DNA of 35,916 bases from CAZULF01 sp964621215 (GTDB lineage: Bacteria; Pseudomonadota; Gammaproteobacteria; UBA1113): the NCBI GenBank assembly GCA_964621215.1, contig CAZULF010000006.1, positions 1 through 35,916 on the forward strand, in the 5' to 3' direction. The position numbers and the translations under genes were made by a program. This document shows positions 16,703 to 22,936 of this stretch, in pieces (within the stretch, counting starts at the first letter, position 1; every line of letters starts with the position of its first letter). The notes beneath the pieces were generated by a model. It saw nothing but the letters and a program-made list of their open reading frames with translations, did not search any database and was not told the origin of the DNA.

Positions 16703-18277
16703 ATGCAATGGCAACGAATCATTACGATCTGCATTTTACTATTAACGACGCTTCAATATACTTATGCGGCAACTACAACACACAAAACTACAACGCAGAC
16801 TAAGAAAAAACCTGCAGCCCATGCTAAAGCTAAAACAACTAGTGCTAAGTCTGCTACCGCGACCAAATCAGTCACTACCACAAAGAAAGCCGCAAAACCG
16901 ATAAAGGAAGTCCATACGCCACCTACGCATCCATTAGATACCAGCACGTTATGGGGTTTAATTGCTAGCAATTTTCGTTTACCGCATTACACCAGCCAGC
17001 CTGAAGTGCAACGCCAAATTGCCTGGTTTCAAAAAAACCCACAATTTTTCCAACATATCGCTACGCAAGGTCAGCCTTATTTATATTACATTTACACCGA
17101 AGTAAAAAAACGTGGATTACCTGGTGAATTAGTACTTTTACCGATGATTGAAAGCGCTTATGATCCCTTTGCTTACTCATGGGTAGGGGCAGCAGGTTTA
17201 TGGCAAATGATGCCTGCCACCGGTGCCAACTTTGGTTTGCAACAAGATTGGTGGTTTGATGGACGTAAAGATATTATTCATTCAACTAAGGCAGCGTTAG
17301 ATTATTTAACTTATTTAAGAACCTTCTTTAACGGGAACTGGCCATTGGCTATTGGAGCCTACAATGCCGGTGAAGGTCGCGTTCAAAGTGCTGTTGATAA
17401 AAATGCCCGTCGCGGTGCTGGCACAACTTTCTGGACCCTGAGTTTACCTGCAGAAACGAAAAGTTACGTTCCCCGTTTTTTTGCTCTAGCTGCCATTGTG
17501 AATGATCCTAAACGCTATCACGTTAAACTTCCTCACTTACAAAATGGTCCGCAATTTAATAAAATTGATTTAGATCATCAAATTGAATTATCTCAAGCAG
17601 CAAAAATGGCCGGTATTCCATTAAGTAAATTATATGAGTTAAATCCCGGTTATAGTCGTTGGGCAACAGACCCCAAAGGACCTTATCATATTTTATTACC
17701 TGTAAAAGCGGTGGAACGCTTCGAACGTAATTACAATGTAACTTATGGTAATCGCAGTTTAGCTTCGTCCGGTTCTGTAACTAAAAATGCAGGACAAGTT
17801 ACACGTCAAGCCATTGTAACAACACCACAAGCTGTCAGTGAGCCTTCCATTCCTGCGGTTGCACAAACCAAAATTACTGCGAAGACAACCATGACACCTA
17901 CGAGCAATAGTGTTGCCACTCAACCTACTGCATCAGCGCCTGTCAGCACCAATAATGAAATCCGCTACACCGTAAAAACGGGCGATACCTTATGGAATAT
18001 TGCCAAACGGTTTAACGTGACCGTGGGTGAATTGCGAACCTGGAATAAGTTAAGTGAAAAAGCGCAAGTGAAAGTGGGAAATGTATTATTGATTAAGGCC
18101 CCCGCGGTTAATCCTACTAATGTAAGTACTTACACCGTTAAAGTGGGAGATACTTTATTCTCGATTGCGCAAGCTCATGGCTTGCATTTAGCTCAAATTG
18201 TGCAGAGCAATCCACAGCTGAATAAAGATTCGAAACTAACACCGGGCACAGTGATTTTTTTACCACCGAAGAATTAA
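16703..18277 (+). CDS. mltD: Membrane-bound lytic murein transglycosylase D with two LysM domains
   Basis: A 524-residue cell-wall enzyme from ATG 16703 (MQWQRIITICILLL), preferred over an in-frame ATG 20 codons upstream because AAAGGAC precedes it and the signal peptide begins directly. The signal is followed by a Thr/Lys/Ala-rich linker (24-70). The SLT domain carries catalytic E150 in LPMIESAYDP, then AAGLWQMMPATG and IGAYNAGEGRV. Two LysM domains (~428-472 and 480-524) bind peptidoglycan. No lipobox cysteine is present at the signal end, so it may be secreted rather than lipid-anchored, unlike E. coli MltD. It cleaves glycan strands to 1,6-anhydromuropeptides. It is divergent from the rnhA cluster. 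Confidence 0.94.
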   Translation: MQWQRIITICILLLTTLQYTYAATTTHKTTTQTKKKPAAHAKAKTTSAKSATATKSVTTTKKAAKPIKEVHTPPTHPLDTSTLWGLIASNFRLPHYTSQPEVQRQIAWFQKNPQFFQHIATQGQPYLYYIYTEVKKRGLPGELVLLPMIESAYDPFAYSWVGAAGLWQMMPATGANFGLQQDWWFDGRKDIIHSTKAALDYLTYLRTFFNGNWPLAIGAYNAGEGRVQSAVDKNARRGAGTTFWTLSLPAETKSYVPRFFALAAIVNDPKRYHVKLPHLQNGPQFNKIDLDHQIELSQAAKMAGIPLSKLYELNPGYSRWATDPKGPYHILLPVKAVERFERNYNVTYGNRSLASSGSVTKNAGQVTRQAIVTTPQAVSEPSIPAVAQTKITAKTTMTPTSNSVATQPTASAPVSTNNEIRYTVKTGDTLWNIAKRFNVTVGELRTWNKLSEKAQVKVGNVLLIKAPAVNPTNVSTYTVKVGDTLFSIAQAHGLHLAQIVQSNPQLNKDSKLTPGTVIFLPPKN

Positions 18278-18282
18278 TAACC

Positions 18283-18318
18283 GTAGCCTGGATGGAGCGC
18301 TAGCGGAATCCGGGCTAC
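18283..18318. repeat. Complete 'gtagcctggatggagcg' palindromic repeat between convergent genes
   Basis: It starts gtagcctggatggagcg and ends gcggaatccgggctac. The ends pair over 11 bases (gtagcc with ggctac, then tggat with atccg including one G-T). It sits between the stops of mltD and the stress-protein gene, where it could act as a two-way 3' end hairpin. Confidence 0.8.
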
Positions 18319-18334
18319 ATAGACTGCCGTAGAA

Positions 18335-18790
18335 TTATTCTGATTCAGTCCCACGAATGAGTAATACCGGCACGGTAGCAATACGAATAACTCCCTCTGC
18401 CACACTGCCCATCAAGAAATGATGAAAGCCTCTGCGACCATGAGTACCTATCACGATAAGATCGGCAGACCAGTCATTTGCTGCTTCAACGATGGCTTCT
18501 TCTATTCGACCTTGAAATGCTTTTAGCTGAATTAAAAGTGTGTCACACGGAATATTGGATTTCTTGACGACGTCACCCATTTTTTTTAACACATCATCAC
18601 CGTATTTTTTCACAGCCTCATCGTACGCCATGTAATCGAATGCAATACCCGAAAAATTTTGATATTGCTCATCAGCAACGTAAATCAATCGGATTTTTGC
18701 TCCGCCTTCTTTTGCTAATTTCATAGCTTCGTTTAATGCTTGATGTGATGTCTTGCTATCGTCCACAGCGACTAAAATTTGCTTATACAT
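18335..18790 (-). CDS. Universal stress protein, UspA family
   Basis: A 151-residue single-domain Usp. It opens MYKQILVAVDDSKTSHQAL and ends with the ATP-binding signature G-x2-G-x9-G-S (GTHGRRGFHHFLMGS) followed by VPVLLIRG, so it is of the nucleotide-binding subclass. Such proteins are usually induced by growth arrest or stress. GAGGG precedes the ATG, and an extended -10 promoter lies ~40 bases upstream. It converges on mltD and diverges from the host-attachment-family gene. Confidence 0.93.
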   Translation of the reverse strand: MYKQILVAVDDSKTSHQALNEAMKLAKEGGAKIRLIYVADEQYQNFSGIAFDYMAYDEAVKKYGDDVLKKMGDVVKKSNIPCDTLLIQLKAFQGRIEEAIVEAANDWSADLIVIGTHGRRGFHHFLMGSVAEGVIRIATVPVLLIRGTESE

Positions 18791-18822
18791 GATGTTTCCC
18801 TCTGTCTGCTCAATTACTCTTA

Positions 18823-18832
18823 ATTATAGCAT
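18823..18832 (-). promoter_or_regulatory. Extended -10 promoter of the universal stress gene
   Basis: On the minus strand TATGCTATAAT holds TGn followed by a perfect TATAAT (18828-18823). No good -35 hexamer is visible, as is usual for extended -10 promoters. It is 33 bases before the ATG. Confidence 0.45.
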
Positions 18833-18915
18833 AGGTATGATTTTGGCCTAAGTTCATTTTTTATACTACACTTTAATTAATAACAATGTTTTTTACTAGC
18901 AACTGGGAGTCCAAA

Positions 18916-19407
18916 ATGAATACAACATGGTTTATCGTGGCTAATGCAACAAAAGCCTATATTTATGGCTTTCCCGCTGAAAAAATGGATTTCTACACTA
19001 AAAGTTCAATCAGTCCGTCTAAACGAAATTCTCATTATCTTGTTGAATCTCTTGAACATCCAAAAGGATGCCTGAAAGGCATTCAACTTATCAGCGATAG
19101 GCCGGGGCACTATCAAACGCCAACCACCTCACGTGGCAATTTTGGAGAAACCTTAACGCCACATGAGATTGAGTTATCACAATTTGCTAAACAAATCGGT
19201 GACTTTCTTGAAGAAGGTCGAAAAGATCTGCAATTCAATCACTTGGTTATTTGTGCAGAGCCACGTTTTTATGGCATTTTGATGAAAAAACTTTCATTGC
19301 CACTGAAAAAGTTGCTCATGCATAGCATTCTCAAGGATTATATTCCATTAGGGATGAAAAAATTGGATCAGATTACCGCAAATGTGGCTCGGCATGTTCC
19401 GGTGTAA
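18916..19407 (+). CDS. Host attachment protein family (eRF1-like fold), unknown function
   Basis: A 163-residue soluble protein from ATG 18916 (MNTTWFIVANATKAYIYG), preferred over an ATG ten codons upstream because GGGAG precedes it and the family begins with this strand. The opening 'TWFIVANATKAYIY', the basic GxxxSDRPGHY region, HEIELSQFAKQIGDFLEEGR and the AEPRFYGIL segment match the 'protein required for attachment to host cells' family, first annotated in plant-associated bacteria. The family has an archaeal-release-factor-like fold; the attachment role is not generally proven. It is divergent from the stress-protein gene, and the pairing hints at joint stress control. Confidence 0.8.
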   Translation: MNTTWFIVANATKAYIYGFPAEKMDFYTKSSISPSKRNSHYLVESLEHPKGCLKGIQLISDRPGHYQTPTTSRGNFGETLTPHEIELSQFAKQIGDFLEEGRKDLQFNHLVICAEPRFYGILMKKLSLPLKKLLMHSILKDYIPLGMKKLDQITANVARHVPV

Positions 19408-19420
19408 TAAGCCTAATTGA

Positions 19421-19511
19421 CTGGATGCCAGCCTACGCTGGCATGACAAAGTTTAAGTTAAATAGAGTGCACACAAAGAAAGGTGTCATGCCAGCGTAGG
19501 CTGGCATCCAG
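19421..19511. repeat. Perfect 27-bp inverted repeat pair ending inside hemH
   Basis: The left arm (19421-19447) begins ctggatgccagcc and ends ggcatgac; the right arm (19485-19511) is its exact reverse complement. Each arm also folds on itself (atgccagc-ctac-gctggcat). The loop is 37 bp. The right arm overlaps the 3' end of hemH and includes its stop codon. Confidence 0.9.
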
Positions 19512-20475
19512 TTATTATATCTACCAACAACTCAACCTGTTCATCACTATCATTCAATGCTGGAATATAATGGTATTGCTGACCGCCAGCCTCCCAAAAA
19601 ACATGGCGATTGGTAATAGCAAGTTCTTCCAGCGTTTCCAAACAATCGACTGCGAATCCTGGGCTGATGATATCAATATGCGTAATTCCTCTGCCAGGCA
19701 GTGCTTGCAAAATATCCGTAGCATAGGGTTTTAACCACTCGGCTTTACCAAAGCGAGATTGGTAACATAGCAGCCATTCATCGGCGCTTAACCCCAACTC
19801 TTTAGCCAGCAATTGAGCGGTGGCTTCACACTGTTGCGGATAGGGGTCACCTTTTTTCGCATAACGTTTGGGAATGCCATGAAAAGCCATCACCAATTGT
19901 TGCCCCCTGCCCTTTGATGCCCAATGTTGGCGTACGCTATGAGCTAAGGCAGAAATATAGCGAGGATGAGTGTGGTAATCACGGATAAAATGCATCGCTG
20001 GCAATGCCGGGCAATAACGAAAAGCTTTGCTAACTGTATCAAAAACGGCAGCAGTTGTGGTGGATGAATATTGCGGATAAAGCGGCAAAATAATTAGTTC
20101 TTCAATACCTGCTTTACGTAGTTTTAGCAATGCATTCACTATACTGGGTTCACCATATTGCATTCCCACTACAACAAATTTGTTACTTTGCTTTTCATGA
20201 CTTAACGCGCTTTGTAATTTATCTGCCAATCGTTGAGTCAATACGCGTAATGGAGCGCCTTCTGGCAACCAAATAGTTTGGTAATTTTTCGCGACTTTAG
20301 GGGCACGTAAGGGAAGAATAAGGAGGTTAAGTAATAATCGCCATGGGAGACGCGGTAAATCTATCACTCTGGGATCAGATAAGAATTGCTTCAAAAAACG
20401 ACGTACTGCAGAGGGCGTCGGCGCATCTGGAGTACCGAGGTTAACGAGCAGAATGCCGATATTAGATTTGATCAT
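19486..20475 (-). CDS. hemH: Ferrochelatase
   Basis: A 329-residue enzyme that inserts Fe2+ into protoporphyrin IX, the last step of haem synthesis. Conserved segments include ILLVNLGTPDAPT, the LPLYPQYSSTTT region, the catalytic His199 in MAFHGIPKRY, SRFGKAEWL, and E280 in SPGFAVDCLETLEEL. The last seven residues (GCQPTLA) and the TGA stop are encoded by an arm of a dispersed inverted repeat, so the original stop has been replaced and the tail slightly changed. No Shine-Dalgarno is obvious. Adk-thioredoxin lies upstream on the same strand beyond a repeat cluster. Confidence 0.96.
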   Translation of the reverse strand: MIKSNIGILLVNLGTPDAPTPSAVRRFLKQFLSDPRVIDLPRLPWRLLLNLLILPLRAPKVAKNYQTIWLPEGAPLRVLTQRLADKLQSALSHEKQSNKFVVVGMQYGEPSIVNALLKLRKAGIEELIILPLYPQYSSTTTAAVFDTVSKAFRYCPALPAMHFIRDYHTHPRYISALAHSVRQHWASKGRGQQLVMAFHGIPKRYAKKGDPYPQQCEATAQLLAKELGLSADEWLLCYQSRFGKAEWLKPYATDILQALPGRGITHIDIISPGFAVDCLETLEELAITNRHVFWEAGGQQYHYIPALNDSDEQVELLVDIITGCQPTLA

Positions 20476-20493
20476 TGAAGGCGCCTTTTTGAT

Positions 20494-20524
20494 GTAGCCT
20501 GGATGGAGCGCAGCGAAATCCAGG
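20494..20524. repeat. 'gtagcctggatggagcg' repeat, left arm of a composite hairpin
   Basis: The segment gtagcctggatggagcgcag with its end aaatccagg is the inverted partner of 20593-20623, so the two can form a stem of about 31 bp. Confidence 0.85.
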
Positions 20525-20538
20525 GATCACTATATATT

Positions 20539-20568
20539 CTGGATCCCGCGGACAAGCCGCGGGACGAC
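20539..20568. repeat. Half copy of the 78-bp palindromic element
   Basis: The sequence ctggatcccgcggacaagcc followed by gcgggacgac is one full arm of the element with no mismatch to the commonest form. It sits in the loop between two inverted repeats of the other family. Confidence 0.85.
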
Positions 20569-20592
20569 ATTCATGTCCTCAAGGTCAATTAT

Positions 20593-20623
20593 CCCGGATT
20601 CCGCTGCGCTCCATCCAGGCTAC
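20593..20623. repeat. 'gtagcctggatggagcg' repeat, right (inverted) arm of a composite hairpin
   Basis: It reads cccggattccgctgcgctcc followed by atccaggctac, the reverse complement of the 20494 copy with two or three mismatches. It lies ten bases from the stop of the adk-thioredoxin gene. Confidence 0.85.
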
Positions 20624-20632
20624 ATGGGATCA

Positions 20633-21670
20633 TTACTTCGCAGTTGTCTGCTCAATTTTCTGTTTCACCTGGTTCATATCTAATTGTAAAGCAGCATCCA
20701 ACATTTCACGAAGCACCGGAGCTGTTAACGCACCTGAATCGGCATAAAGCACGATACGTTCGCGCATAAGCATGATAAATGGAATAGAGCGAATATTAAA
20801 TTCTTGCGCAAGGCCGGTTTCAATATCAGCATTAATTTTTGCAAATATCACATTAGGATAATCAGGTGCGACTTCATCTAAGACTTTACTAAACACGTGG
20901 CAAGGCGCGCAGATTTGTGCCCAAAAATCTAGTAATACAATATCATTTTCTGCAATCATTTTATCGAAGTTAGCTTGAGTGACTGTCAGAATATTTTTAC
21001 TGCTGTCCATGTTGCCCCCTTCAAGAACGGTAAATATACGTTCTTTAATTACATTCACATCACCAAGACCATCAACAGCAGCATAAACGGGGCCTTTGCC
21101 TCCGTGGTTTTTTACATAATTTTGATAATATTCAACTAAAGGTTTAGTTTGTTCATGATAGACTTTTAAACGTTGACGTACTGTTGCTTCTTTATCATCT
21201 TCACGTTGAATGAGCGTTTCGCCAGTGACATCGTCTTTACCCGCCGCTTTTGGTGGATGATAAATAGTGTGATAAGTACGACCAGAATCCGCATGCACCA
21301 AACGACCACTCATGCGTTTTACAATTTCTTCGTCATCAACCACAATTTCAATAACATAATCTAATTGAATACCTTGCGCGGTTAATGCTTCGGCTTGTGG
21401 AATTGTGCGGGGGAAGCCATCGAGTAAAAAGCCATTTTTGCAATCCGGTTGATTAATACGTTCTTTTACTAAATCAATCATAATGTCATCGGATACTAAG
21501 GCCCCAGACTCCATAATAGCTTTTGCTTTTAAACCTAGCGGGGTTCCTGCAGCTACGGCTGCTCGCAACATGGCACCGGTAGAAATTTGGGGGATGTTGT
21601 AGTATTCGGTAATAAATTGAGCTTGAGTGCCTTTGCCTGCCCCTGGGCTGCCTAATAACATTAAACGCAT
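20633..21670 (-). CDS. adk: Adenylate kinase fused in frame to a thioredoxin-like domain
   Basis: One open frame of 345 residues. Residues 1-218 are a complete long-type adenylate kinase: P-loop GSPGAGKGT (7-15), the AMP site FLLDGFPRT, and a LID domain SGRLVHADSGRTYHTIYHPP without zinc cysteines. It interconverts ATP + AMP and 2 ADP. Residues 221-345 form a thioredoxin fold with active site C254-A-P-C257 (in place of CGPC) in LLDFWAQICAPCHVF and cis-Pro297 in RSIPFIM. The junction (GGN-M221) holds an internal ATG at 21010 behind GAAGGGGG, so the thioredoxin part may also be made separately. The gene starts at ATG 21670 with GGAGA upstream. Adenylate kinase is certain; the fusion is what the sequence shows. 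Confidence 0.93.
   Translation of the reverse strand: MRLMLLGSPGAGKGTQAQFITEYYNIPQISTGAMLRAAVAAGTPLGLKAKAIMESGALVSDDIMIDLVKERINQPDCKNGFLLDGFPRTIPQAEALTAQGIQLDYVIEIVVDDEEIVKRMSGRLVHADSGRTYHTIYHPPKAAGKDDVTGETLIQREDDKEATVRQRLKVYHEQTKPLVEYYQNYVKNHGGKGPVYAAVDGLGDVNVIKERIFTVLEGGNMDSSKNILTVTQANFDKMIAENDIVLLDFWAQICAPCHVFSKVLDEVAPDYPNVIFAKINADIETGLAQEFNIRSIPFIMLMRERIVLYADSGALTAPVLREMLDAALQLDMNQVKQKIEQTTAK
21010..21025 (-). promoter_or_regulatory. Internal ribosome-binding site and start within adk-thioredoxin
   Basis: On the minus strand TTGAAGGGGGCAACATG places a GAAGGGGG Shine-Dalgarno about five bases before ATG codon 221, exactly where the thioredoxin-like part begins. Confidence 0.5.
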
Positions 21671-21791
21671 GCGTATTCATCTCCTATTGAGTATGGCAAT
21701 TAGTATAACGGTTCCCGAATGGTGTTGCCATTATTATCATAATGGTATTAATATATCTTTTGAATGGCTTATTTATCAAGGAAGAATACGC

Positions 21792-22313
21792 ATGTCATTA
21801 ATCAATGTTGGTCAATATATAGGCGAACTGCCGACAACGCCTGGGATGCAATATCTCGGTACTGCTTTTAACATGAATAAATTGGTACTTTTTGTTCAGG
21901 TGGCCATTCTTATTCGTATGCTAGTGGCTTTGCTATTAGGGTTTCTGGTTGGACTTGCGCACGGATGGCGTTACCAAGACAATGTGGGTTATAAAACCTA
22001 TGGTGCTGTTTGTGTTGGCTCCGCAGCCTTTGCCTCTATCAATACCTATCTATTCTTGCTCACAAATCATGCCGAACCTTTAGCTAATATCGCCGGTATT
22101 ATCCTTGGTATTGGGTTCTTATGTGCGGCTGTGATTTTTAAAGATGGTAATACCATTAGCGGCTTATCGACTGGCGCAACTATCTGGACTACCGCAGCAA
22201 TTGGTACCGCCTGTGGAACAGGGCTTGCCGGTGTCGGGGTGGGGATTACATTAGTTGTATTACTATTTCATTTTCTTCCTCGCCGAGTGTTGAAATTAAC
22301 ATCTGAAGAATAA
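21792..22313 (+). CDS. MgtC/SapB family membrane protein, copy 1
   Basis: A 173-residue protein with about five membrane segments. Start chosen at ATG 21792 (MSLINVGQYIGELP) because AAGGAAG precedes it and the paralogue starts at the matching residue; a longer frame upstream covers intergenic sequence. The family core is seen in IRMLVALLLGFLVGLAHGWRYQ, KTYGAVCVGSAAFA, LGIGFLCAAVIF and GLSTGATIWTTAAIGTACG. MgtC proteins support growth in low Mg2+ and survival in macrophages in several pathogens, partly through effects on ATP synthase. Whether this member does so is unknown. It is followed 14 bases later by its paralogue. Confidence 0.85.
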   Translation: MSLINVGQYIGELPTTPGMQYLGTAFNMNKLVLFVQVAILIRMLVALLLGFLVGLAHGWRYQDNVGYKTYGAVCVGSAAFASINTYLFLLTNHAEPLANIAGIILGIGFLCAAVIFKDGNTISGLSTGATIWTTAAIGTACGTGLAGVGVGITLVVLLFHFLPRRVLKLTSEE

Positions 22314-22327
22314 AAAGGATTTTTCAT

Positions 22328-22849
22328 ATGGCTATATTGGATATTAGTCAGTATGTGGCGCAATTACCGCAAACGCCATCTTTGTTTCTCTTAGGCGGTA
22401 TTTTTGCACCCAAAGCGTTTTTTGGTTTACAAATTGCTATTTTAATACGTTTAGGAATCGCCCTGCTGCTGGGAGTTATTATTGGTATTGTGCATGGTTG
22501 GCGATATCAAGATAATATCGGCTTTCGTACCTATGGCGCTGTCGCTATAGGCTCGGCTGCCTTTTCCGCTATTGCCGCTTATCTTTATCTGGTAACGGGC
22601 AGTGGTGCATCATTCGCCAATATCGGCACAATCAGTGAAGGTATTGGGTTCATCTGTGCCGCAGTGATTTTTCAGGAACGTAATAACATTGTCCATGGTC
22701 TTTCTACAGGAGCAACTGTTTGGGCGACTTCTGCAGTAGGAACTGCCTGTGGCGCAAGTATGAATGGTGCCGCAATTGGAATCACCGCTGCGCTTATTGC
22801 TTTTCACTTATTACCACGACACTTTTTGGGAGTGAGTGGGGAGGATTGA
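22328..22849 (+). CDS. MgtC/SapB family membrane protein, copy 2
   Basis: It is 173 residues, exactly the length of its upstream neighbour, with which it shares roughly half of its residues along the whole length (MAILDISQYVAQLPQTP versus MSLINVGQYIGELPTTP; HGWRYQDN and GLSTGAT identical). Core motifs ILIRLGIALLLGVIIGIVHGWRYQ, TYGAVAIGSAAFS and GIGFICAAVIF are present. AAAAAGGA precedes the ATG. This is a tandem duplication with both copies intact, probably one transcript. A 78-bp palindromic element follows five bases after the stop. Confidence 0.85.
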   Translation: MAILDISQYVAQLPQTPSLFLLGGIFAPKAFFGLQIAILIRLGIALLLGVIIGIVHGWRYQDNIGFRTYGAVAIGSAAFSAIAAYLYLVTGSGASFANIGTISEGIGFICAAVIFQERNNIVHGLSTGATVWATSAVGTACGASMNGAAIGITAALIAFHLLPRHFLGVSGED

Positions 22850-22854
22850 GTAAT

Positions 22855-22932
22855 CGTCGTCCCGCGGCTTGTCCGCGGGATCCAGAACGCCTCGACACGC
22901 CATGGTTCCCGCGAACAAGTCGCGGGACGACG
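22855..22932. repeat. 78-bp palindromic element, full copy 2
   Basis: It begins cgtcgtcccgcggcttgtcc and ends gaacaagtcgcgggacgacg. In the opposite orientation its spacer (catggcgtgtcga..cgttctgg) nearly equals that of the copy at 35799-35876, so the spacer is part of a conserved element. It lies between the stops of copy 2 of mgtC and ligA (convergent). Confidence 0.9.
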
Positions 22933-22936
22933 TAAT

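Noticed and set aside
19421..20623. A CRISPR array
   Set aside because: The repeats are inverted, self-complementary and irregularly spaced, with no cas genes and no run of direct repeats with uniform spacers.
20503..20769. An 88-codon frame across the repeat cluster
   Set aside because: It is made of palindromic repeats followed by antisense of adk-thioredoxin; it shows that the repeats are stop-poor, not that a gene exists.
21627..21791. A longer start for the first MgtC/SapB gene
   Set aside because: It runs over the start of adk and the intergenic region; the paralogue begins at the residue matching ATG 21792, which has a ribosome-binding site.
22720..22935. A frame running from the second MgtC gene into the 78-bp element
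   Set aside because: Out of frame with MgtC and without a start site; another product of the stop-free element.
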